DNA from: Candidatus Chloroploca mongolica
GTDB lineage: Bacteria; Chloroflexota; Chloroflexia; Chloroflexales; Chloroflexaceae
DNA length: 64,000 bases
Assembly: GCF_004762035.2 (NCBI RefSeq)
Contig: NZ_SIJK02000003.1
Location: forward strand, 124,001-188,000
Reading direction: 5' to 3'
In this document: positions 23,639-31,697 of the stretch, piece after piece
Layout of the letters: every line of letters begins with the position of its first letter
Numbering within the stretch: the stretch's first letter is position 1
Notes under the pieces: model-generated
Databases searched by the model: none
What the model saw: the letters and a program-made list of their open reading frames with translations, nothing else
What the model was told of the DNA's origin: nothing
Made by a program: the position numbers and the translations under genes

Positions 23639-25546
23639 TCACCCAGCCGAGCGCCGCTCGCGCCATCGCTCACGCAGATAACTCAGCCCATTGCGTTGAT
23701 AGACGAGCCATTCGATGGTCAGAATGATCAGGGCGATCAGGGCGACCCAGCGCCAGAATTCTTGACGCCCGTCGCGCTCGCGTGAGACGGTGCTTTGGGC
23801 ACCGCTGGCCTGGGCGATGTTGAGGTCACGCTGGGGTGCAATGCGTGATTCGCTCGGCGCAAAGAGGTTGACCGCATACTGGCGTTGCGCAATCAGTTCG
23901 TTGCCCTGGAATTCTTCGACCAGATAGACGCCGAGGCTGCTGGTGGCGGCAAAAATGGCCTGTCCCCCCTGGATCTGGACATCGTTGTTGCGGCTACTCA
24001 TGGTGCTGCCGTCAGGCAACCGTACCCGTACTTCGGTGATGGTTTCGTCAACCTGAAAGGCGAGTGGTTGCCCAGGCAAAACCTGCGCACCTTCGGCCCC
24101 GCTGCCAGGGGCCAGGAAATCCATCAGGTTCGAGAGCAAGAGGGGGAATGCAACCTGCAATGGAAGATCGGAATTGCGCAGGTCAAACGCCAGCACGGCG
24201 ATACGACGGCCTTCGCGTTCACCAACCATCAACAGCGGCGCACCATCGCTGTCAACCACGGTACGTGCCCAGTTCCCGGGGACAATGCGTGCCGCCTTGA
24301 GAATGCTCACCTCGCTGAGACTTACGTTGCGCAGCAGTTCGTCACCCCCAATCGGGCGCACAACAGGGAACTCGATCTCGCCAGTGACCGAAAAATAGTC
24401 GGTTGAACGCAACGGTCCGATAAAAAGCAGGTTGCCTGCAGGAAGTTCTGGTGGCACGACGCCATCAAGAATGGTCACGGGAACCTGCACGACCGACTCG
24501 GTGAAGACCGTGGTTGCTGCTGGCACTTCATTTACCTCGACCCCACGCAGCAGACCGAGGCCAGTTGCGAGGAAGCGGTTGCCATCACTGACCAGGCGCA
24601 CCTGGACGGTATCGCCCACGCTACTGACGGCAAACGCACGATCATCGGCGGCCAGCGCATCTTCACCGGCCAGATGCGCCTCGACGACCTGCACCTGTGC
24701 CGGAAGCTCAACGACAATGCCTTGATCGCGGCCAGGTTCGAGTGTCAGGCCATAGGCGTTAAAGACGGCCCCGTCGAGATAGAGATCGAGGCGGCGATTG
24801 ACGATGGTCTCGCCATAGTTGGTTGCCTGCACAAAGAGGGTCTGCCCGGCGAGACTCGGCTGAAGGTTGATCGCACTGAGCGCGACATTTTCGGTACTGC
24901 GCCCAATCGGAAAATAGCTGACGCGGGCGGGTACGCGCAACTCGGCGGGCACGGTGACATTGCCATCCGAGATGATTGCCACCTCGCTATCGGCATCGCG
25001 GGCCGCCAGGGCCGACGCGAGCGTCAAGGCCTGCCCAAGATCGGAGCCACCATTGTTGGTCAACTGAATTGCCTCGATCGCCTGGCGCAACTCGCGACGG
25101 TCAGAGGTCGCCGCTGCCGGCACCTCCATCTCGCCACCTGCTGCAATAATGGTCGCCCTGCCACCGTCGGGCAACTGGTCAACCAATTGGCGGGCGCGTT
25201 GCTTTGCGCCTTCGAGGCGGTTCGGAACTTCATCGGTAGCGCCCATACTCGCCGAGCGATCGAGAATGATGATCAGATTGGTGCCACTGATGCCCTGGGC
25301 GGCGACAAAAGGTCGTGCGAGCGCAAAGACCAGCAGCAGCATCAACAGCAACTGGAGCAACAGCAACAGATTGCGCCGCAACTTCTGCCAGGGTGCATTG
25401 GCCTCGACATCGCGCACCATCCGTCGCCAGAGAAAGGTCGACGAGACCGGACGATCCTCGCGGCGCAACTTGAGCAGATACATCGCCACAATCAGTGGCC
25501 CAACGAGAGCAGCGCCGAGCAGCGCCAATGGAGCAAGCAATGACAT
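23639..25546 (-). CDS. BatA-like membrane protein with von Willebrand A domain
   Basis: The 635-aa protein opens with the BatA N-terminal helix and the LKLRREDRP and FLWRRMV segments, followed by a second strongly hydrophobic helix (residues 60-80). The VWA domain follows, with the complete start of the MIDAS motif, DRSASMG, and later NNGGSDLG. A C-terminal helix (near residues 595-615) gives a topology with a large extracellular part. Such proteins often work with MoxR ATPases, but none is in the window. ATG 25546 has AAGGAGG seven bases upstream. Confidence 0.85.
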   Translation of the reverse strand: MSLLAPLALLGAALVGPLIVAMYLLKLRREDRPVSSTFLWRRMVRDVEANAPWQKLRRNLLLLLQLLLMLLLVFALARPFVAAQGISGTNLIIILDRSASMGATDEVPNRLEGAKQRARQLVDQLPDGGRATIIAAGGEMEVPAAATSDRRELRQAIEAIQLTNNGGSDLGQALTLASALAARDADSEVAIISDGNVTVPAELRVPARVSYFPIGRSTENVALSAINLQPSLAGQTLFVQATNYGETIVNRRLDLYLDGAVFNAYGLTLEPGRDQGIVVELPAQVQVVEAHLAGEDALAADDRAFAVSSVGDTVQVRLVSDGNRFLATGLGLLRGVEVNEVPAATTVFTESVVQVPVTILDGVVPPELPAGNLLFIGPLRSTDYFSVTGEIEFPVVRPIGGDELLRNVSLSEVSILKAARIVPGNWARTVVDSDGAPLLMVGEREGRRIAVLAFDLRNSDLPLQVAFPLLLSNLMDFLAPGSGAEGAQVLPGQPLAFQVDETITEVRVRLPDGSTMSSRNNDVQIQGGQAIFAATSSLGVYLVEEFQGNELIAQRQYAVNLFAPSESRIAPQRDLNIAQASGAQSTVSRERDGRQEFWRWVALIALIILTIEWLVYQRNGLSYLRERWRERRSAG

Positions 25547-25622
25547 AACGATGCCTCCTTACCTACACGATAGCAGCCCCTTTGCCTGTTCGTCAAGACC
25601 AAAAACCTACGCCCAAAGTCCC

Positions 25623-25651
25623 TTGTCGCTCGTACCAAGCAATGCTACAAT
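25623..25651 (+). promoter_or_regulatory. Promoter of hflX
   Basis: TTGTCG (25623-25628) and TACAAT (25646-25651) are 17 bases apart. The predicted start near 25658 leaves a leader of about 75 bases. Confidence 0.6.
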
Positions 25652-25735
25652 CCATATACAGTGTCGTTAGACGCACGTTCGTGCGGGATTGATTGGGACG
25701 TAGGCGCGTCCTGAAGGGAGACGAACATAGAAGAG

Positions 25736-27082
25736 TTGCGTTCTCAGGATGGGAAGCGGCTGCATACGACGGCGACTCCGCGTACACGGGCCTTGCTTGT
25801 TGGTGCCGAGGTTGCAAGTGCGCGTAGTTCGTGGACGGCGAAGGACTCGCTGGCTGAGTTGACCATGCTAGCCGAGACGGCCGGCCTCGAAGTGGTCGGA
25901 AGTCTCTTTCAACGGCTCGATCAGCCCTTCCCCAAATTTTTTATTGGCCCTGGTAAAGTCAAAGAGGTTGCGGCCCTCTGTGAACAGCACGCTGCCGGTC
26001 TGGTGGTCTTTGATGATGAGTTGAGCCCTGGTCAGACCCGCAATCTTGAGCAGGAGTTGCAGATTGGGGTGCTGGATCGGACTGCGTTGATCCTTGACAT
26101 CTTTGCGCAGCATGCGCGCACCCACGAGGGGCGTCTGCAAGTCGAACTCGCCCAATATCAGTATTTGTTGCCCCGCCTCCGGCGCCAGTGGACGCACCTT
26201 GAGCGTCAGGCCGGTACCGGTGGTGGAACCTCGGCGGGCGGTGTGGTTGGTCTGCGTGGGCCTGGTGAAACCCAGCTCGAGATCGACCGCCGTCTGATTG
26301 ATCGGCGCATCGCCTGGCTGAAAGACCAACTGGCTGATGTCCACCGCCACCGCGAACTCTATCGCAAACGCCGTCGCCAGAGTCAGGTTCCCGTTGTGGC
26401 CCTGGTAGGCTACACCAACGCTGGCAAGAGCACGTTGCTCAATGCGTTATCGGGGGCGGATGTCTACGCGGCCGATCAGCTGTTTGCGACCCTTGATCCG
26501 ACGACGCGCCAGCTTACCCTCCCTGGTGGTCAGACGATCTTGATGACGGATACGGTCGGTTTCATTCAAAAATTGCCGACCCAGCTTATTGCGGCCTTTC
26601 GGGCCACACTTGAGGAGATCAATGAAGCTGATATTCTTTTACATGTTGTCGATCTGACGCATCCGAATGCGCAGGAACATGCCCAGACGGTCGAGCAGAC
26701 CCTGGCTGAGCTTGGCGTAGACAAGCGTCCGACCTTGACCGTGCTCAACAAAATCGATCGCATGGAGGGCGTCGGCCCCGATGATGTTGCTCAGGTTGTG
26801 GCCGATATGGGTCTGCCCAGTGATGTGGTGGCTGTCTCGGCGCAGCGCGAGTGGGGGCTGGATCGTCTGACGAGCCGGATCGAGCAGGCGCTTGGCGAGG
26901 CGATGGTTGCCCTTGATGTGCTCATTCCTTACCAGCGTAATGACCTTGTCTCGCTCTGGCATCGTCGTGGCGTCATCGAGCAGGAAGAGTATGCCGGTGA
27001 TGGAACCCACATTCTGGGGCGTATCCCACGGGATCTTGCCGCGCAATTTGGGCCGTATCGTTCGGCACGTGCGCCAAAGTAG
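25736..27082 (+). CDS. hflX: Ribosome-splitting GTPase HflX
   Basis: It binds the 50S subunit and rescues or splits stalled ribosomes. It is 448 aa. The N-terminal HflX domain has FFIGPGKVKEV near residue 64 and the nucleotide-contact FDDELSPGQ. The Gly-rich linker GGVVGLRGPGETQLEIDRR follows. The G domain has G1 GYTNAGKST near 222, G3 DTVG and G4 NKID. The first standard start is TTG 25736, but AAGGGAG is 15 bases away. An in-frame ATA at 25727 sits six bases from that site. Confidence 0.93.
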   Translation: MRSQDGKRLHTTATPRTRALLVGAEVASARSSWTAKDSLAELTMLAETAGLEVVGSLFQRLDQPFPKFFIGPGKVKEVAALCEQHAAGLVVFDDELSPGQTRNLEQELQIGVLDRTALILDIFAQHARTHEGRLQVELAQYQYLLPRLRRQWTHLERQAGTGGGTSAGGVVGLRGPGETQLEIDRRLIDRRIAWLKDQLADVHRHRELYRKRRRQSQVPVVALVGYTNAGKSTLLNALSGADVYAADQLFATLDPTTRQLTLPGGQTILMTDTVGFIQKLPTQLIAAFRATLEEINEADILLHVVDLTHPNAQEHAQTVEQTLAELGVDKRPTLTVLNKIDRMEGVGPDDVAQVVADMGLPSDVVAVSAQREWGLDRLTSRIEQALGEAMVALDVLIPYQRNDLVSLWHRRGVIEQEEYAGDGTHILGRIPRDLAAQFGPYRSARAPK

Positions 27083-27089
27083 AGGATGG

Positions 27090-27128
27090 CTGCGGTGCGC
27101 TGCGAGCATAGCTCGCAGCGCACCGCAG
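27090..27128. terminator. Perfect 18-bp hairpin after hflX
   Basis: The arms 27090-27107 and 27111-27128 are exact complements with loop ATA. It lies between the converging hflX and deacetylase genes and can stop both. Confidence 0.8.
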
Positions 27129-27154
27129 GGTGTCAGTGATCCTGCAAGCAACCA

Positions 27155-28084
27155 TTATGGCAGATACGCCGTGATCATCTGTTCAAAACGGGCCTGACTT
27201 GTGTCCCCACTGATGCGCAGGCGTGGCAGGGCAAAGGGGTCGTGCTGGCTGAGATCGGTGCGCGTTGTGGTTGCCGAGAGATAGCCTGCCTCACGAGTGA
27301 CGGCCATCACGGTATCGTTGTAGCGCCCCAGGGGATAGCAAAAACTGACGATAGGCTGGCCGAGCTCGGCTCCGAGCACGGCACCCGAACGGCCTACCTG
27401 GTCGCGTAGTTCATCAAGGCGCATGCGGGTAAGATCGGGGTGGTTGACACTGTGCGCCCCGATCTCCATCCCTGCATCCCGCAACGCCCGTAACTCTTCC
27501 CATCCCATATACCCCGGTCGCCCAACAAAATCACTGACGATATAAAATGTCGCGGTATAGCCGTAGACCAATAACCGTGGCAAGGCTTCGGTGTGGGCAT
27601 CGAGATAGCCATCGTCAAACGTAAGCGCCACCGCCCGCGCTGGACACGGGCCTTCGCCCCGGATGCAACGCGCTACATCCGCCATCGATACCGTTTCGTA
27701 GCCGTTGCTGTGCAGCCAGGCTAGCTGGGCCGCGAATTGCTCGGGTGTCACCGAGAGCCCAAAGCCGAGCGGGTCAACCGCACGGTCGACATAACGTACA
27801 TAATGATACATAAGGATCGGAATATGCGGTCGCACCCCTTCAGGGGCCGGGGTGAAACTGTTGCGGGCTCGCTCTTCCCGACCGGCGTGCCCGGGTTGCA
27901 TCACCAGATCGCCGGAAGCGGCTGCTTCGGCCTGATCAGGTTGCGCATAACCACCAAGCCCGAGGACGGCCTCAGCCGGAGCAAGCCGCACCGCAGGCTC
28001 ACGCTCAGCCAGCAGAATGAAGACTGCGGTGAGGATGAGCGCGATGACGATGATCAGGGTTGACACTTTCATAGGAAGTATCAT
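27155..28084 (-). CDS. Polysaccharide deacetylase (NodB domain), membrane-anchored
   Basis: It removes acetyl groups from exported glycans such as peptidoglycan or chitin-like polymers. The 309-aa protein has an N-terminal hydrophobic segment (residues 5-23) and a spacer. The NodB fold carries VALTFDDGYLDAH (motif 1, catalytic and metal Asp), GAHSVNHPDL (motif 2, two metal His), and later FCYPLGRYN. I chose ATG 28084 because the longer frame to 28225 overlaps folC; ATG 28072 is also possible. It begins 16 bases after folC and is likely co-transcribed. Confidence 0.87.
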   Translation of the reverse strand: MILPMKVSTLIIVIALILTAVFILLAEREPAVRLAPAEAVLGLGGYAQPDQAEAAASGDLVMQPGHAGREERARNSFTPAPEGVRPHIPILMYHYVRYVDRAVDPLGFGLSVTPEQFAAQLAWLHSNGYETVSMADVARCIRGEGPCPARAVALTFDDGYLDAHTEALPRLLVYGYTATFYIVSDFVGRPGYMGWEELRALRDAGMEIGAHSVNHPDLTRMRLDELRDQVGRSGAVLGAELGQPIVSFCYPLGRYNDTVMAVTREAGYLSATTTRTDLSQHDPFALPRLRISGDTSQARFEQMITAYLP

Positions 28085-28100
28085 AGCACAAATGTCTCTT

Positions 28101-29411
28101 TTAGTCAGCCACGGCCATTCCCAAAGCCTCGCGGGCGGCAGCGACGACAAAGAGTGAGCCAGTGACCAGAATAAGATCGTGAGGACTGGCGAGTTCGCGG
28201 GCGATCGCAAGCGCAGTTGCCACATCAGGTTTCACCAGCAGCGTGCCTTGCAGGTGTGGGGTTACGGCGGCCACCATGCGATCCAGATCCATTGCCCGTG
28301 TGTGCGCCGAGCGTGTCAGGATCACCATTGTTGCAAATGGCACCAGTTCGGCGGCGATGTCACTGATCGCTTTGTCACGCGAGGTGCCAAAGACAAGGAT
28401 CAGGCGCTCATAGGGCACGCTGGCCTTGAGCGACGCAATCAGTTTCTGCGCCGAGTCACCGTTGTGGGCACCGTCAATAAGCACCGGTGGTTCCCCTGGA
28501 ATCAGTTCAAAGCGACCGGGCCAGCGAACCTCGGCCAATCCCCGCCGCATCGCCTCGCTACCGATGGTGAAACCGGTGTCCTCTAGCAGCAACGCCATCC
28601 CGAGCGCGAGGCGAGCATTTTCAGCTTGAAAAATACCCTGGAGCGCAGGTTGTGGTGCAACCGGGTAGGCCATGGGCGTTCCTGGTGGTTGGAGGGGCAC
28701 CAGTCCTGCTGGCGCGGCCTGCCACAGGGGGGCCTGGGATAGCGTTGCTTCATTGATAAGCTCATGCATGGCTTCATCAGCCTGGGGAACGGTCACAACA
28801 GGCACCCCGGGTTTGATAATGCCAGCCTTGTTCCAGGCAATCTCGGCGAGGCTCGCCCCCAGGATTGCCATATGGTCGTAGCTGATTGAGCTAATGCCTG
28901 CAACGCTTGGCGTCACCACATTCACAGCGTCGAAGCGTCCTCCTAGCCCAATTTCCAGCACGGCAAGGTCGATCGTTTGGCTAGCAAAATAGTGCAAGGC
29001 GAGCAGGAGGCTCAGATCGAACGTGGTTGGTCGCCCGTACGGTTCAGGATCAAAGTGGTCAATCACGGGCTGGAGCGCCGCCACCAGGCTGATCAGATCG
29101 GCCTGGCTGATCAGCGTCCGGTCGATCTGGAACCGCTCGCGGTAGGAGTGCAGATGTGGCGAGGTAAAGAGACCGGTGCGCCACCCGGCTGCGCGAACGA
29201 TTGCTTCAACAAGGGCGGCCGTACTTCCCTTGCCCTTCGTCCCCGCAATGACGACGGAACGGAACGTGTGCTGGGGATTGCCTGCATCTGCCAGCAGCGC
29301 ACGTATCCGCAACAGATTCCGGTTCGCTTCCTCATCGGTTGTCGCCCCTTTGCGGGTCGGGTCAATGAAGCTATAAATATAATCCAGGGCTTCCTGGTAG
29401 GTTGTCAGCAT
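28101..29411 (-). CDS. folC: Folylpolyglutamate/dihydrofolate synthase
   Basis: It adds glutamate to folates (Mur-ligase family). The 436-aa protein has the P-loop VIAGTKGKGSTAALVEAI near residue 55 and the folate-site segment TGLFTSPHLHSYRERF. EIGLGGRFDAVNVV, SYDHMAILG and the C-terminal LIDGAHNGDSAQ complete the Mur-ligase signature. No strong ribosome site precedes ATG 29411. The deacetylase follows in the same direction. Confidence 0.93.
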   Translation of the reverse strand: MLTTYQEALDYIYSFIDPTRKGATTDEEANRNLLRIRALLADAGNPQHTFRSVVIAGTKGKGSTAALVEAIVRAAGWRTGLFTSPHLHSYRERFQIDRTLISQADLISLVAALQPVIDHFDPEPYGRPTTFDLSLLLALHYFASQTIDLAVLEIGLGGRFDAVNVVTPSVAGISSISYDHMAILGASLAEIAWNKAGIIKPGVPVVTVPQADEAMHELINEATLSQAPLWQAAPAGLVPLQPPGTPMAYPVAPQPALQGIFQAENARLALGMALLLEDTGFTIGSEAMRRGLAEVRWPGRFELIPGEPPVLIDGAHNGDSAQKLIASLKASVPYERLILVFGTSRDKAISDIAAELVPFATMVILTRSAHTRAMDLDRMVAAVTPHLQGTLLVKPDVATALAIARELASPHDLILVTGSLFVVAAAREALGMAVAD

Positions 29412-29453
29412 ATATTTCGTGTTGCGCTCCTCGCTGGCGCTCTAAAAACCATG

Positions 29454-29559
29454 CTTGTGCTAGCGCAAACAACCAGCAAAGCTAGTTGTTTGCGCCAGCA
29501 CAAGTGAGATTCCTGAGGGCCGCAGGCCCCCAAACCGCTCCCTGCGTACGCAGGGAGCG
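29454..29559. terminator. Hairpin cluster between folC and the glycosidase gene
   Basis: A 24-bp stem (29454-29477 with 29481-29504, two mismatches, loop AAA) again has the CCAGC/GCT apex. It is followed by GGGCC-GCA-GGCCC (29518-29530). A 24-base perfect palindrome, CGCTCCCTGCGT and its complement, occupies 29536-29559. The genes diverge here, so these lie in leader DNA and not at gene ends. Confidence 0.6.
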
Positions 29560-29674
29560 AGACATCCCTTGCACCGCAAGTATAGGTGAGAGTGTTACGC
29601 AGGTCAATGCAACGTGCTCGCTCAAACCTATGGTACGATAGTTGCATCCTAGTGTATGTTATGGAGAAAGACCA

Positions 29675-31639
29675 ATGCGTTTGATACGGCATTATGTTTT
29701 CCTTGTGCTTCTGGTTGTATTGCTAGCCTGGCCCGCTTCTTCGACGCTGGCGCAGCAGCCACCGCAGCCGATCTGCTTTCCAGGGGTGCCGGGCATTGAT
29801 CATTGCATTGATCCGGTGTTTACCGCCTATTGGCAACGCAATGGTGGCCTGCCCGTTTTTGGCTATCCGCTCGGCCCGCTTCAGCAGGTCGAGATCGAAG
29901 GCCGCGTGTTGCAGGTGCAATGGTTTGAGCGCAATCGGCTCGAGTTGCACCCGCAGAATCCGCCTGCGTACCGCGTCTTGCTCGGACGCATGGGCGCGGA
30001 ACGCTTGCAGATCCTGGGCCGTGAGGCCCCGGCCCCTTCAGATGCGACGCCTCAGCCGGGTTGTCGCTGGTTTGAAGCGACCCGCCAGAATGTCTGTGAC
30101 CAGGATGCAGGCCTCGGTTTCAAGCGCTACTGGGAGACGCAGGGGTTGCGTATTCCTGGCTTGAGTGCCTACGAGCAATCGCTCGCTCTCTTCGGTCTTC
30201 CCCTGACGGCGGCCCAATTTGAGCCTGCCGCCAATGGGGAACTGATCCTGACCCAGTGGTTCGAGCGCGCCCGCTTTGAGTGGCATCCGAATAATCCTGA
30301 CCAGTTCAAGGTGCTGCTCGGTCTGCTCGGCAATGAGTTGCGTGCCGACGCGAATTTTGTTGAACGACCTTTTGATCCCCGTGGGGGGCGGACGCCCATT
30401 GGGGTCGAGATTAACCGCACTGCGGTCGCCAGCGTTGCCACCCGTCTCAACGAGTTGCGCCCTGACTGGGTGCGCTATAACGGTATTCTCTGGTCTGAGG
30501 TCGAGCCGGTTGCGGGGCAACGCAACTGGGCGGCGCTTGACCGCGTGTTGAATGAAATTGCCTTGATCAGCGCGAGTGGAGCTGCGCCGATGGTGATTGT
30601 GCGTGGTACTCCGCCGTGGGCGCAGGCGGTGCCTGGCTCGGCGTGTGGCCCGGTGGCTGCCCAACAATTGCCGGCGTTCGCCAGTTTTATGGGCGAACTC
30701 GTGACCCGCCTGAGCGGGCCTCCCTATAATGTCAAACATTGGGAATTTGGCAATGAACCCGATGTTGATACCGCGCTGGTACCCGGTGACTCGCAGTTTG
30801 GTTGTTGGGGCGAGGCAAGCGATGCCGCCGGCTATGGTGGTGCTCGGTATGCCGCGATGCTCCAGGCGGTCTATCCAGCGATCAAACAGGCCGATCCGCA
30901 GGCTCAGGTTATCTTTGGAGGCCTGTTGCTCGACTGCGATCCTTCGTTTGATGCGTCGTGTCAGCCGGGACGTTTCCTGGCGGGGGTGCTAGCGGCGGGC
31001 GGTGGTGCGTATTTCGACATCCTGGCCTATCACGCCTATACCTTCTGGAGTGAGCAGCGCAGTGATTTTGACCTGAATGTGCCCAAGTGGTCTCATCGCA
31101 ATGGCCCGTTGCTCGGGCGGCTCGACTTTGTACGTGCGACGATGGCTACCTATGGCGTCAGCAAGCCGGTCATGATGAATGAAGGCGGCCTGCTCTGCCT
31201 CGGGGCGAATCAGCCCTGTGGCGCTATGGGATTGTATGATGACCAGGCGAGCTATGTTGTCCGGATGTATGCCCGCAGTTGGGCCGCTGACCTGGTCAAC
31301 AGTGTCTGGTATACCTTGAATGGTCCGGGTTGGCGCGATGGCGGCCTGCTTGATCGCAGTCGTCAGCCGCGTCCCGCGTTTGTTGCGATGCGCTTCCTGC
31401 GCGAACGACTCGACGGCGCAACCTACCTGCGACCGTTAACCACGGGTACGCTCGAAGGCTATGCTTTCGCGACCCCTACCCGCGAGTATCATATCTATTG
31501 GACAAATAGTTCGACGACGGCGCCGGTCGCCCTTCCGCCTGGCTTTATCGCTGCCTATGGGCCGACCGGCAACCCACTTGCTGTCGGGCGTGAACTGATC
31601 GTTGGCTTTGAGCCGGTCATCATTGAAATGAATCGATAA
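29675..31639 (+). CDS. Secreted clan GH-A-like glycosidase with two N-terminal repeats
   Basis: The 654-aa protein has a signal peptide (residues 1-27, SSTLAQQ cleavage zone). Two related ~90-aa modules follow, each with FGYPL/FGLPL, QWFER and LLG, reminiscent of LGFP-type cell-wall-binding repeats. A TIM-barrel region then carries WEFGNEPD, where the Glu would be the acid/base, and VMMNEGGLL, where the second Glu would be the nucleophile. The pattern fits GH39/GH5-like families; the substrate is unknown. ATG 29675 has GGAGAAAG upstream; the frame opens at 29642 without support. Unlike its secreted neighbours it lacks the YLPxxxR end. Confidence 0.75.
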   Translation: MRLIRHYVFLVLLVVLLAWPASSTLAQQPPQPICFPGVPGIDHCIDPVFTAYWQRNGGLPVFGYPLGPLQQVEIEGRVLQVQWFERNRLELHPQNPPAYRVLLGRMGAERLQILGREAPAPSDATPQPGCRWFEATRQNVCDQDAGLGFKRYWETQGLRIPGLSAYEQSLALFGLPLTAAQFEPAANGELILTQWFERARFEWHPNNPDQFKVLLGLLGNELRADANFVERPFDPRGGRTPIGVEINRTAVASVATRLNELRPDWVRYNGILWSEVEPVAGQRNWAALDRVLNEIALISASGAAPMVIVRGTPPWAQAVPGSACGPVAAQQLPAFASFMGELVTRLSGPPYNVKHWEFGNEPDVDTALVPGDSQFGCWGEASDAAGYGGARYAAMLQAVYPAIKQADPQAQVIFGGLLLDCDPSFDASCQPGRFLAGVLAAGGGAYFDILAYHAYTFWSEQRSDFDLNVPKWSHRNGPLLGRLDFVRATMATYGVSKPVMMNEGGLLCLGANQPCGAMGLYDDQASYVVRMYARSWAADLVNSVWYTLNGPGWRDGGLLDRSRQPRPAFVAMRFLRERLDGATYLRPLTTGTLEGYAFATPTREYHIYWTNSSTTAPVALPPGFIAAYGPTGNPLAVGRELIVGFEPVIIEMNR

Positions 31640-31650
31640 TATCACCATGT

Positions 31651-31680
31651 AAAAAGACCAGCGAAAGCTGGTCTTTTTTT
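31651..31680. terminator. Bidirectional rho-independent terminator
   Basis: AAAAAGACCAGC (31651-31662) pairs with GCTGGTCTTTTT, loop GAAA, and is followed by more T. It has T-runs on both strands and lies between two converging genes. Confidence 0.92.
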
Positions 31681-31697
31681 GTTTACCATGCTGGCTC

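Noticed and set aside
28085..28225. Longer deacetylase start at 28225
   Set aside because: It would overlap folC by 125 bases; a hydrophobic anchor begins at the chosen ATG instead.
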